Source: Baylisascaris procyonis
Taxonomy: Eukaryota; Nematoda; Chromadorea; Rhabditida; Ascarididae
Assembly: GCA_037389465.1 (NCBI GenBank)
Contig: JAZARR010000230.1
Coordinates: 6,048,007-6,112,006, forward strand
Direction of reading: 5' to 3'
Length of the DNA: 64,000 nt
Numbering within the stretch: position 1 is the stretch's first letter; the number at the start of each line of letters is the position of its first letter. The notes below the pieces were generated by a model. It was not told the DNA's origin and did no database searches. It saw nothing but the letters and a program-made list of their open reading frames with translations. Below are positions 13,358-25,232 of this stretch, piece by piece. Both the position numbers and the translations under genes were made by a program.

Positions 13358-14392
13358 CGTCTTCTGCTATTTCATGCGGATAATAACTTAAAGACTGTAA
13401 GTTATTTACAGATATTTTTTTTATATAACATAGTTACAATCTCGGTTTCAAAGAACGCTCACTTTATTTTCGTTTTATCACGCCCAATGGAGTTATCATT
13501 TGCATGGAGCGTTTTATGATCTACAAGGCGGGAACAAACCCGCAATTATCGATTAAATGCCTCAGAAGCAAGAAGAGCGATGCGCTCGTTTGAAGCATCG
13601 TCGTTTACATGATGTTTGTGAGGTTTCACGCTGCTGCGTTTTTTTAACTTTTTTTTTTAATTTTAGAGTTTTTATTCTTTTCTAGTTTAGAGTTCGGGTT
13701 ATACTAGATCAAAGGTTTGCAATTTTTTACGATTCGTTATATCCGAAGCAATTAAATATTTATTTGTATTGCATTCTCACGTGGAGATTAGGGAAAAATC
13801 AGTAAAGTTCCACTTCATTGATGATGGATTTCACTTTGTAATAAGGGAAAAATAACGCTGGGTTTATGGGGAAGGAAAGAAGAGCACTTTAATTATTATT
13901 TCGGTGTTTCAATCATCAATATTAAATCTATTTATTGCTGCCGAATATTGTTGATATTTACATTAGAATGCCAAGGAAGTGCATGTTATTTATGTTTATT
14001 TATTTGTTGTCTTGTATTGCGTCCATCATTTTGTATCATTTTCTTTATTGAAATGAATGGAATGTGGTCTGCCAGCGTAACGTATGTTAACGACTGGTCT
14101 TTGCTCCAGTTGGATACACTTTCCACAATTGTTATTTTGGTGGGTCGATATTTGTGTCTTTGTCAAAGAATGGAAGAAAATTTTGGATGAGGAAGAAGAA
14201 GAGTAAACAGCAACCGAGATCTAAATGCCATGGCGAACTGAAGATTGGAGAGTGCTTCCGCTGCTTTGCCCTTGGAGTTCCTTTCGGGTTTGCGACAAGT
14301 TTGATGGTTTATAATTATGGTCGATGGCTTATTTGTTGTGGCGTGCCGTTGAACGGAAATATGAACAACAATATGAAACGTTGTGACCACGC

Positions 14393-14871
14393 AACCCTGC
14401 AGATGTACTACGCGGACGGGAAAGCATGGAGCTGCCCAACGAATGTGGACTAACGAGAAGAGTTTCAATGAGGGACTTCGCGGAGGAGGTGAAAGAGGAA
14501 AGATGCAGCTGATGACCGATGAATCGAGCTATAGAAGATTGGGTCGCTGCAGTGACCAGCGGTCACCAAGTCATTAGGGTGGAGAGGCGCGCTGGGAATG
14601 ACCCCACAAATGTGGCGCAAGATAAGTTGCTTGAAATTTTTATTAGCAACTTCGAGAGCGCGAACTTGACAGAACGAGTCTTCGAAGCTCTCGATTTCTT
14701 CCTATGAAGCAAAGGACTCCACAACAGAGATCAGCATTTGGTGAATTGGATCTCTTGTGCCAAAGTAGAATCCGTCTTCTCCCCGTCATCCCTCCCGAGA
14801 CTTCATGAAAAATTTTGCAACCTCACAGAGTTCATAGAGTTTGTTGAGTGCATTTACCCTATATAAATCAC
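14393..14871 (+). pseudogene. Decayed coding-like block with shared in-frame stops (left arm)
   Basis: One frame reads as protein-like sequence across several stops. A segment beginning NPADVLRGRESMELP ends at TGA TGA; next comes a 62-codon segment (14519-14707) containing IEDWVAAVTSGHQVIRVERR, a single TGA, and then a further stretch ending IEFVECIYPI and a stop. The composition is unlike chance AT-rich frames: charged, with few Ile/Phe/Lys runs. No family is recognised. The same stops occur in the right arm at about 34235-34713, so the decay predates the arm duplication. The overlapping 99-codon frame at 14154-14453 is probably a shadow. Confidence 0.4.
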
Positions 14872-15184
14872 AGAAATCGGCTTATGAACAGGGTCGTTGA
14901 CGAGATTTGTGGCGTTTGATTTTCTTTTCTGCACTCGATAATGACAAGTTTTTTTAGCCCTGCAGTTGGTATTTTCAAATGGTTATTTTTTAGGCGGAAA
15001 GATGTTCTTTTGGTTTAAAAAATTTACGAGATTTCGTAGAAATTTGAAAAGTTTTATCATCAATTCAACGGTCACGGAAATGAAGCCAATCTTATTAACT
15101 GCCATATTCGTATGCCGATATTGATGATTAACTGAAATCAGTGATACTCAATGATCTCTATAAGATTGCATGATTGGTCTTGGC

Positions 15185-17455
15185 AGATTGCTAAATGAAA
15201 ATGTTGAGTGTGAAATCTTCTAAATTCGTCTACATCCGAGCACCGCCGAATCGCTTTTCCTGAGCACAGACATTCTTGCTTTACTTAGGTGAATTCGAAT
15301 TGCTATGGATGCACTCGTCTCTTATATATGCTTCCCTGTTACGACGCTGTTCGAACGCAGAGGTGCATCAATCGTGCAACGGAGAGGAACCTTTTGGCAC
15401 TCATTTATTAATAGAGATGCAGGTCTTGTAACATGTTCAATCACATTTTGCGCAGCTTCAGTGGCCTGAAATTGTTGAGGTAATGAAGTGTGCATTGTGA
15501 TGTGAGTGCAAGTGCACAGTAGAAATATACAGGAAGCAAAAAAATATCCGCAGTGGATGGTTGTTTGTGATGTTAAACAGATTTGTAATACGATTCTTTA
15601 GCTTTATTTTCCTCTAGTTGACTTGCCGAATATCTCGTTCAAGGAGAACGAACAAACTTTTGTGAGAAAGATTATTCGATAACGTTGTTCGCTATTATTT
15701 AAAAAAAACTATTGAAATTATTTTTGAACCTGGTAAAGAGAGGTGCCATTATTTTTGTGAAAATAGTTTGCTATGATCGGAGCATAAAAGAACAAAATCC
15801 CTCTCCAGAAAAAAAATTCGTAGCAGCCCAGGGATCGATAAATTTGTGGCGCAATAACATTCATATTATGGACGAGGATATTTGGGGATTGAAATTGCAA
15901 CATTTCGTCTCCAAATTGGTCTAGAAGAAGCACAGTCCAACCAATTATAAAGTTGAAGCTCATAGTAGCCCAATGAAGTTGGCACTTTACTTTGCATTAT
16001 ACGTCGCAAAATTTCTGCGATTATTCAGTGAACCATTGCGTCGGGGGATTTATGTTCGCCTTATTTTCTTTTTTTTCTGTTTTGTGTACATTGCTGCATA
16101 TTATTTCTATTGAGATGCAGGTGTAAATTTCTTTACACCCTATAGCTATAATGAGACAGCTTCCTAATTAGTTTGTCTTTTGCCGATGCAAATTCTGTAT
16201 GATAATTTTCGGCAATCTGATAAATTGTTGAAGCCCTGCGATGGCTGGGCTCCAACAATATTACTTTATCCCAAAAGCCGCTGAAAAGGAGTCATTGGGC
16301 GGAGATGCCAGCTCCTTAGCGGTGACCTGTAGAGACTCCGTTTCACCGTTGAAGAGAATCGTTGGGCGTGACACCAACTCTTTAACGGTTGCCTATAATG
16401 ACTCCACTGTGTTGATGAATATGAGTCATTAAGGCCGTGCCATCACTCTACTGAGGGTCAGTGACCCCGTTGAGGTGTCGAAAAGGAGTCATTGGGCGAC
16501 AATGCCAGCTCCTTAATGGTGGCCAGTAGGTTGTGTTGTGCTCTACAGGTGTCCTCCCAAGGAATAGTCTATATTGAGGTGTAAAGATTTACAGCTGTAT
16601 CCTTTGAAATGTGATTTGTCATTCCACTGTGTAAAAAAAAGAAAATACGGCGCAAGTGGGGAGTCTTAAACCGTAGATGGTTCTGAGTGATTGCATTATG
16701 AGGCTATTATGCCATTTCCACATTCATTCTGAATCATTCCCGCAACAGATACGTGTATAAATCATAAAGGCAAATATAATCTCAAAACACAATGTTGATG
16801 AGTAGGTAGGAGGGGGTGAGTACGTTGTTATTAATCGCCCTGGAGCTTCGGATTCATAATTGCTCGCATTGAATTTTTCTAGGCTAAATTAGGAGTGAAA
16901 TATTGCAATTTCAAGCCTAAAATATCCTCACCCATAACATAATTTTTTATTGTGCCACAAACTTATCGAGCATGGATGCGTCTCAATAAGATGTTCGATG
17001 CGTAGTTAGAGAAAATTAAAGCCGAATAAATGCATTAGAGATCTGTTTAGCATTACCAACAACCATCACTGCAGACTGTTTTCGTTTCCTCTTTCATTGA
17101 TATTGCTCATCTTTCATGCATCACAATACATACTTCATTTATTTCTTCCATTGCATGCCACTGTTGTTGAGCAAATTCTGACTGACATATTGCAAAACCT
17201 GCATTCCATTACTTAATGAGTATCGAAGAGTTCCTTCGCTTTGCACGATTGGTGATTCCTTTGTGCTTCGGTTGCGTCATCACGGTGAAGTGTGTGTGAG
17301 AGGTGCGGGATTCATCAGTAATTCATTTTCACCTCAGCATTACAAGAGTGCCAATATCTCCGGCAAGAGCGATTTAGTGTGCGTATGTAATTGAATTGGG
17401 CAAATTTCAACGTTCAACGTTTTCTTTATATCTGTCAAACCTTTTTAAGGATCTG
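15185..17455. repeat. Older inverted repeat nested in the left arm (about 2.3 kb)
   Basis: Sub-arm A (about 15185-16145) matches the reverse complement of sub-arm B (about 16565-17455) at roughly 65-75% by eye. Anchors are CAATCGTGCAA at 15369 with TTGCACGATTG at 17241; TGCATTGTGATG at 15491 with its complement near 17119; TTGTGGCGCAATA at 15844 with ATTGTGCCACAA at 16949; and GGTGTAAA-type blocks at 16115 and 16576. Sub-arm A has about 185 bp extra near 15600-15830. The loop (16145-16565) holds the hairpin units. It resembles a degenerate foldback or palindromic element that was already inside the segment before the large duplication. Confidence 0.8.
16275..16529. repeat. Three spaced hairpin-forming units (left arm)
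   Basis: Three related stretches of about 50 bp start near 16275, 16352 and 16478. The best ones read AAGGAGTCATTGGGCG followed by ATGCCAGCTCCTT. AAGGAG pairs with CTCCTT, and in the third unit CATTG pairs with CAATG, giving a stem-loop around GGCGA. They sit in the loop of the nested inverted repeat. The 63-codon frame at 16241-16432 translates the first two units as related peptides (SLGGDASSLAV / IVGRDTNSLTV) and need not be a protein. Confidence 0.7.
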
Positions 17456-18546
17456 GGGAGGGGGGAGGGGGATAGCGGAGAAATAGCTTTCAGGAACTTG
17501 TTTCTACTTTGAACCGTTTAATATATCTCCATGTTGGGGTGGGTTAAAATTTCAAAGTTCTCGTTTCATTTTGAATTCCTTGAAATTTTTGTTTCGATCT
17601 GGGTGATACGAAAAGAAGAAGCTTTTCAAGTTTGAAAACTTTCTGATGATTTTATGAACAGGAAGTAATTTTGGTCAATCGGTTGAATGTAGTGGGATAT
17701 TTTCCAAGCGAATCATGGATGAATTTTCCAAAACTTAGGATGAATGCGGGAGAGAAAAATGTTTTTCTATCCGGTCAAATTAAATCTTTACTATCTTCGG
17801 TTTAATTTTGAGAATTTTTTCCATTCGATTCAGAAATACGTCAGGGTAGGGTTCTTAGAAAACAAAGGAAATGCCGGTTAAGAAGAACATTTCGTCGACC
17901 AATATTGTATGTTCCTTTGCTGCCCGGTAGTAGAGGAGGGATCCACGAGATCTGGTCGATTTTCGGATTTATAGTAAATGAAGCATATAGAGGGAAGAGT
18001 GAAGGGACATCCTACTTGATTTTTGTGGTGGCCGAGTAGTTTTAATTTTTGCAAAAAAACATATGTGACTCGTTCTGTAGTGATTGATATAAGCAGCAAA
18101 GGGTGTACACATTGAGACTATATGACGCATAATTCAAAATGCATAATTCAGAAACTATTTTATTTCAGTGAAATTGTTCGTCGATTTCGGGTAACTGTGC
18201 TGGCACGATTATGGAAAAAAACTGCGAGAAGCGGTCTCCATTATCAAGCATTAGAAATGCGTGAACTCATTTTTTAAATGGTTAGTTTTTAATTATTGTT
18301 GCATATTCCGTTCATACTTTGTCGTTCGTTGTCAAAGATAGCTTTTTTCTTCATCACTTCCGTGATATATGATCAGCGGAGTAGAAAAAGTAATTTTCGT
18401 GGATAGAAGGCATTGATAAGCCTGCCAGGGATATAACTTTTACTAAAAATTTCCCTTGCCAGAGTAAGTAGTCATTGCATCCTCTCTGCTTTATGGGGAC
18501 TTATTGTCAGAGCTTTACATTAGTCTATTTACATCTATTTACTTTG

Positions 18547-18605
18547 ATAAGGCACGATGTAAATAGTGAACTTAGAACTAGTTCACTATTTACATCGTGC
18601 CTTAT
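18547..18605. repeat. Perfect 25-bp inverted repeat with 9-nt loop (left arm)
   Basis: Stem ATAAGGCACGATGTAAATAG plus TGAAC at 18547-18571, loop 18572-18580, exact complement at 18581-18605. It is far stronger than the surrounding nested palindrome. The right arm keeps both stems perfectly. Confidence 0.95.
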
Positions 18606-20899
18606 GAAAGTTGTTTCATTCTGTGGTTTATAAAGTGATAGAAGAGTAATGGATTTGGTAAGAAAATTTGCGGAGCTTAACTCTGGCGGTGTTTTGTTAG
18701 GCAGAAACTTTTTTTCGCTGAAAGGAAATGCTGTTCTATTTGCCGTTAGTCAGTCATTCCGCAAGTTGTCATTATTAGGCGATCAAGTTTCTCATTAGCA
18801 AAGCGAGCTTTGAAGTTTTAAAGTTGGTCTGAGTACGATTCAGTTTGCTTGGAACTACTACTTAACAGCTTCATTTATATTATGCTCTAATGTTCGAGTT
18901 CACTTTTATTTGGTGATCACATGATGAAAAGTTTATTGTAGTGCAAATGTTTCTCTCGAAAACGATCACATCGAATTTCGATTGCAAAAAATATAGATGA
19001 AATCAAAGCAATAGAGACTTAGCTCTAAGCTCATTTATTCTTTGTCGTTTTGAAGGCGGAGTTCAAGAGCGCGATCGCTGTTTTGTGCTAAGAGACGTGC
19101 TCACAGTAGTCCATCATTTCGAACTCACTTCGAACACTTCAGAATATATGAATTTTTTTTTTCTATCTGGAATGCAAAATAAAATATCTCTCAAGATTTC
19201 AGAATAGCAAATTCTCTATTGTTGAAGCGATGAATGCCTGAATAAGAAGGTAGCAGTGCTAAGAAGGCTGTGGAAAATGACAAAGCGAATGGACATCGAT
19301 GGAAAGAGGTGTGATCTCAATTCGTATTACTGAGAGTTTACTGACTGCTTCTTTCATTAAATTTGCTCTTAGCTGAGAACATAAGTTTCATATGTGAAGT
19401 CGGTCGTGAAATTTAATCAAAGTTAGAAACTTTCATTTAAAAAATAGATAATAAATTTTGTTAAACTAATCAACACTTCTGATAACACATTTGCCTGAAT
19501 GAAGCATATTTTCAATTAGCGGATACTTACAAAACATATTTTTTTCAGATTAAAGGCTTTTTTCGTTTACATTTCTCGTAAAAAATCTACTTTACATGCG
19601 ACGAGCAGAGTTGAATGAATAAGGCGATTGAGAGAATTTATATTTGAACGTTGATCCTTGACCTGTGATTTTTTTTCAATCTGTAGTTGTCTTTCTCATA
19701 GGAATGTAATAGATATGCGTGGAAAGTATATCGTTAATATTCCAACTATTTTCTCACTCGTCACAAAATAAACCTAGGAGGGAGAGAGCGGTTGTGTTTT
19801 TAATTCTATCGTTTTGATTAGCAGTTAGGACATTTTTTGAGGGCCCTGTTTAATTCTATATAAGGTGCGCTTATCGACTTTAGTGAATGGCCTTGTTTTG
19901 TTCGTTTCAATGCTGAAGATATTTCAAACAAGGTATTTTCTGCTTCGTCGGCTGTCAATAAGTTCCACTGTGCAATAAATTTCAATTGTTCGAGTTAAGA
20001 CAGTTTAAACGATTTGTGTTGTGGTGAACGAAATTTCCATCATTCAAGTAATTTTTTTTGCAGGTGCCAGACGCTCCGTTAGTGGCAGTTTTGGTTACCA
20101 AACAAACGTCATTAGTGCAAGTAAGAATTTTTTAAATCCTTCTAAAATATGTCGCCCGTTACACGAGGGAGGAAGTTGTTCATCGTTCGAGGTAGAAGAG
20201 TTGAAGAAAGCCGTTCTGAACGGTGCTAAAAAGATGTCTTATAATTTTTTTTTTATAGCAATGGGATGAAAACAACCTTTTCAGACTACATTCTTTTGCA
20301 GAGTTGCGTTCTTTTTCATCTTTTATGTTCCATTTCATCTAGAAAATAATACGCGGCACATCTCTAAGTTTGTAATGCGCAAATTTAGATGTTGCGAATA
20401 AAGTGATGTAGTTAATGGTCGAACTTTACCGATTTCGCCGAGGGTGAAATGAGTAAGCATTTGCATATGGCGAATTACCACCACATGTATTGCGGATTGT
20501 CATTCACACATGCTTTTCATTTGTTTTTCGAAGCATTTCATCCTGCGACCTCATCGTTCAATGGGCTCTCAAGTGCTTTCCGTGTGGTATTAATCGGGTG
20601 TTTTCAGATTGGCAGGGATAACGACTAGCTGGTAGAATTTGAAATGGGGCGAAAGAAGCGGCTTGGATGGTCTTATCCAAGGGCTATGAGTATATTGAGT
20701 ATACAGAGAGCGGAATTATGATATTTTCTCGCTTTATATTTCCAATTGTATATGAGGCATATATTTTTGCATTTTGTGTTTTATATGATTTTCTTCATGG
20801 TTGTTGTTGCTGTTGCTGCTGCATGGTGTTGTTTCACCTGTTGATTCCTGGTATGATTGCTGTAATGCCTTGTGTTTCGCCACTCTCGGTGTTTTAACT

Positions 20900-22286
20900 G
20901 GGAATTTTATTGATGACTTTCTGAGGGAAGTGTTAGGCTGATTTCAAGTCGAGGTAGCTGAATCGAGAGTGGCGTTGGTTAAAGGTTTGCCCGTGTCGTG
21001 TTCACACTAAATGAGGCCGGTGGAAACAGTAGACGGTCGTCGCGTCCAGTGACTAAGGGTGTCCGAGTCGGTTCTTTAAAGATCGCACTGGCGTGTCTGC
21101 AGCTCTACGGACCGCTGAGGATTGCGGCCGGAGGTACCTCTGGTTAGCTTGAGCGGCCTCAGGTTAGCTTGTCAAGCAGTGTGGTAACCGGGCTGCAGTG
21201 TAACTTGTTTTTCTTTTCTGCATAAGGGAGGCCGAATTTCTTAGCAGTTTGTTGAGGCAATGTGGGAGCTGTCATGTTTGGGCCTTGAGTTTTTCGTTGA
21301 ACATTGCCGTCATTTTCTGGGCTGCAAAAGGTGCCGGATGCGGCACGGTTTTTGGTGTGGCCTGGATCGCGACGCTCATCTTTGGTTTCTAAAGTACTTC
21401 GGAGATTTGCAAGGCTTGACAAGTTCACGTGTGGCGCGCATTTGATCTTCGTCGAGAAATTTTGGCGGCTTTCGGGAGCTGGTGCGGTGTGCTCTTCCGT
21501 CTGCGTGTAGGTGGTTTCTAGCGGTGCTCAGTGGTTGGGTTTGGCAGGTTCTTTGATCTGCATGCAGTCTTTGAAGACACTCGGCTATCATGGGGAGGGC
21601 AGCGAAAGATTAACCTATACGTCTTCAATGGTAGACAGCGATGAATTTTGGAGTCCGAGGTGACTGCAGTAGAGTATTTGATCTACCCGTAGGTACCGAC
21701 ATAGAGGGTTATTCAATAGGCACGCTCAATACCCTTTGGCGGCATTCATGTAGGCGCTGGAAGGGCGGGGAGGGCGATGAGGTTTTGAGCAGCATATGGA
21801 CAGTCTTTGGAGGGCGCAAGCGAGTTGGGTGAGGTGAATTGACATACGTGTGGGTAGTCTTTGGGGGCGCTCGGGAGTTCTGTTAATACGATGAATTTTT
21901 TGATCTATTTGTTGGTAGTTTCCGAAGAAATTTGAGCACTAGAGTGATGGATTTTTTGATCTACACCTAAACGCCTTCTGACGGCATTTGATGGGTGGAA
22001 GTGGTGGATTTTTGAGTTACATGTATACTGTCCTTCGTGACATTTTGATGGTAAAGGGCCGAGAGTCATGCTTGTAAGTGTTGGTCTACTGCTGATCCAC
22101 GTCAGATGTAGCTTGCGGTGGTATCGAGGCGTTGCTACTGATTCGAGCTCTATAAGTGAGAGTCTGTTGTCTTGGATTGCGGATGCATTCTCGTAGATCT
22201 TGCATAGTTTTTCTCTAAAAGGATGTAAAACGGCAAAAAATCACAGAGTATTCCCGAGCACGTACCCCGATGAGGAAGGTGCTTGG
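20900..22286. repeat. GC-richer inner end of left arm with degenerate repeats
   Basis: Composition shifts to G/C-rich compared with the rest of the arm. From about 21540 to 22060 loosely periodic motifs recur: GATTTTTTGATCTAC-like blocks alternate with GTCTTTGG(A/G)GGCGC-like blocks. The shorter CTTTGGCGGCATT and CTTCTGACGGCATT also look like diverged versions of one unit. TTAGCTTGAGCGGCCTCAGG includes a small repeated TTAGCTTG. No gene is recognised. Confidence 0.6.
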
Positions 22287-22859
22287 CCATCCCATCGTCG
22301 TTTGGCTCGATAATAGCTGCTTGTCCTGGCGAATGGGATCTGAAGTTCCTTCCACCAGATTATTGTGGAGTCTCTATTTGTCTAGCAAAAACAGGATACT
22401 TGCAACAGAGAATGTAATTCCTGAACACAACTTTCGCTGTCGATACAACTACATCTAATATCATAGGTGGATTCCTACTATTTGCCCGAATGAAAAATAG
22501 ATCGCAAGCATGAATGCTGTTTGTGAAGAAATCCCGATGAGAACCTCCCGCAAAAAGAGAACATCTTCCCCGAAATGTCGAGAAATAAGACTATTAGTTC
22601 CTTTGATAGGAATTTCCACTGCAAAGCAAAGGTAAAAAACATTTACAACGTCGAAGACCTCACATGACGACATTAATAAAGTTCAGATCCTACATAAGAG
22701 AAATCTGGCTAGGCAGACCCGCAGAAAACAATTCCCCACCCTTAACGTTTATGCAGCCATTTCGTTGAAATGCAAATTCCAGTGCTGATGTGTTTACTAT
22801 ATCTTATACGTTTGCGTATATCTCAGCCATGGAATGCGCGTATGTGTTTGGTGTGTTCG

Positions 22860-22930
22860 TATGTGTGCGTGCATATTTTGTGTGTGTGTGTGTCTATGTG
22901 TCCGTGTGTGTGGTATGTATGGTGTGTATT
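22860..22930. repeat. Imperfect GT-rich microsatellite
   Basis: A run of mainly TG dinucleotides interrupted by CA, TA and TCC. Frames here encode Val/Cys-rich strings and are artefacts. Confidence 0.85.
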
Positions 22931-23299
22931 GTGTACACCGTAGACACCACACTCAGAACTCACATAAAACATATGAAGTTAACAAATCAATAATCCGAGA
23001 AGCTCACCTCCACATGTGAAAATATCAGTTTATCGGTTATACAGCATGAAAACCACTTAGGCCACATTGGTTCGAAGGATTGATTGCAAAGTTAGGACTG
23101 AAACACGCGGGATCCACTTATGCTTGATTGTTTATCACAATGAGCTCGTGCTGCACTCTTCATTGCTTCCCTTTTTTGTCGAGCATCTCTGAGTTGTGTA
23201 CTGCCTCTACATATTTTCCTTAGTTTTTATGTGAATATAGTAATGTACGATTCTTCAAAGGCTGAATAACCTTTTTCCTTTCTCCCTTATCTTCCAAAT

Positions 23300-23512
23300 A
23301 TGTTGAAATTCGTTACTCGAACACCGTTGTCTCACCGTATATTTCCACATTTATTGCGACGATTTATTTCCGAGCGACCAGTGCCACGCCGCTCGTTGAA
23401 GATGCGCGCGGTCTCCCTCCGTCTCTCTCGTGCGCCCGGTCTCCCTCTGTCTCTCTCAAAAAAGATTATTCAGCCTTTGAAGACGGGGCGAAGTGCGTCA
23501 ACCCCCTCTCAA
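23300..23512 (+). CDS. Possible first exon, Arg-rich N-terminus, unknown protein
   Basis: An ATG after a pyrimidine-rich stretch opens 71 codons ending in phase 0 at CTCAA|GTAAGC, a strong donor. The N-terminus (MLKFVTRTPLSHRIFPHLLR) is basic, hydroxylated and almost free of acidic residues, like a mitochondrial presequence. Part of the frame comes from a duplicated GTCTCCCTC(C/T)GTCTCTCTC motif at about 23410-23458, which argues for caution. The nearest good acceptor in phase (TCTTTCCAG, about 24902) adds only 17 codons. It may be chance. Confidence 0.2.
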
Positions 23513-23768
23513 GTAAGCGTTTTTCGAATTTTGGCGCTATCCCATTCCCTGGATGACTTTAAACAGTGGACTATTTCTTCAAGTCTTTATAAACTTTTTT
23601 GAAGGTAATTCAAATTTATTTTAAAGTTTGAAAAAAGTTTTGAGCTTGCTTTGCAATATTTTCATTCATAGTCGGTATGAGATCCTCTTAAGAACGCATT
23701 ACTTTTTGTACGTAAATATGCACTTGTTTGAAAATTCTTGTTAAAAATCACATGCCGGACTCATCGTT

Positions 23769-24450
23769 TCATGACCATATTTCAACGTTACAGCTCAATA
23801 TTTTCAAAATTACATATGAACGAGCATTGTTGACAGGCTGAGTGCAGGAAATTAGGAAATGGAGGTTCTTTTGAACACAGCCTCGCTGAAGCTGACTATG
23901 AGTCTTGCTGATCGCCTTCATTGAGGCAAAACTTGTACCAGTGCACACTTCCAGGAGGTAGCGTTCCATTTTCGAATGAATAGCCTTTTCGGTCACATGA
24001 ATTGATTCACCGTTATTTCTTGCATTTGGCTTTTCAAGATCGAAGCGATGGACTGCAGTGAAAAGGGCACGAAGGTTCACCCATTCGTCAATATTGACCC
24101 AACAAGTAGTATCATGAACGTGTGCTGCAATGATTCGAAATGTCATAAAACTCTTGTTTCAAAGGATCACCCCGCTGACGTTGCATTTCTTGAGAACGTC
24201 AACGATGTAAGCATTTTTACCACTGACTATCACTTCATTTCTTTGTTGATTCAACAAGTAAGAAATGCCCTTATAAGACATAAGGGTATAAAATTTGGGT
24301 GGAGGGAATGAGATGACTCTGTGTGACTTCGAAACGATTTCTCGAAATAGTCTCGTTTTAATTTTGGTAGTTTAGAAGTGATTGCTGCCAATTTGGCACT
24401 ATCATCAGGTTCAGCACAGAGATTGAGTGATATTTGATCGTTGATCGTTC
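23769..24450 (-). pseudogene. Coding-like minus-strand stretch, unidentified
   Basis: A 125-codon frame (23769-24146), preceded by a 67-codon frame (24251-24454) in another frame, reads as ordinary protein with mixed charge and few low-complexity runs. Examples are WVNIDEWVNLRALFTAVHRF and LAAITSKLPKLKRDYF. No family is recognised. The opposite strand is also open (24048-24311) and ends at a donor-like AACGAT|GTAAGC, so the strand is uncertain. Confidence 0.25.
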
Positions 24451-25232
24451 TCAACCGATTTTATGCTGCCTTCTTACACACATATTCTCATGCGATTAAG
24501 TCGAAAGTGTAACCAAAACATTGCCAAAGTGGCATGTGTCCCTGACGCTAACGACGTCGCTATCTGGAAATTCCACTGATTTGAACGTATTGAAGGTGGC
24601 CTATCTGTGCTGTTCGGTGATGTGAGCTAATATATTGGAACGTTGCCAACTAAGAACAACTCATAGAGATTGAATTTCTTAATGTTCTTCCCATGGTATT
24701 CATCGTTGTGGCGTAATAAGCAGTCAGTGATTTCTTGGAAGAAAGAGGCCGATAATTAGTATTTCTGCGATTTGGCTTATGATCGAGTGTCTAAATGCAG
24801 AAATATTCGTGAGACATCAAATGTTCGTTCGTTATGAGGTGAAGCTTTTTCTTCTTGTTGTCATTGAGGTTTTTTCCCTTCGCTTTTCAAATTGTCTTTC
24901 CAGATGAACCTATCTTATTTGCATGATCCTTCCACTAGTGATTATCATTGTTTCTGACTTATCTAGCTGCATTCGCAGTTGCTTGAAATGGTTTATTGTC
25001 ATCAATCCCATAGTGAACCCTTAAATTGCTGTTAGGTTCATTCTGAGGGTATTCTGTATACCAGTTGAACGTTCTGAGCTAATACTAACATCCTTCCGCT
25101 TTGTATTACGAAGCTTAAGACCATGTCAGATGATAGATGAAATAGGGTGTTGCCAATATGTTGTGGGGCGGAATGACCGGGGCCAACAATACTTGGAGGC
25201 AGTTCAAGCAATTTGAATACAGCACAAAGGAA

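Larger units (their letters stand above)
12432..22286 (+). repeat. Left arm of a large inverted repeat (about 9.86 kb)
   Basis: The reverse complement of this segment reappears at 27103-36675. Matched pairs run the whole length: 12683-12934 with 36173-36424, 14154-14453 with 34653-34952, 16241-16432 with 32672-32863, 18547-18605 with 30488-30546, and 20021-20269 with 28827-29075, all centred near 24550. The inner edge is sharp: both copies share GTGCTTGG and then differ at once. The outer edge fades over about 30 bp around GCATTTTTT. Paired frames differ by 0-3 residues per 60-130, so identity is in the mid-to-high 90s by eye, with small indels. The arm encodes no recognisable protein. Confidence 0.97.

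Noticed and set aside
14154..14468. 99- and 101-codon overlapping frames on opposite strands
   Set aside because: They overlap the decayed block at 14393-14871, have no recognisable domain, and their persistence in both arms only reflects recent duplication.
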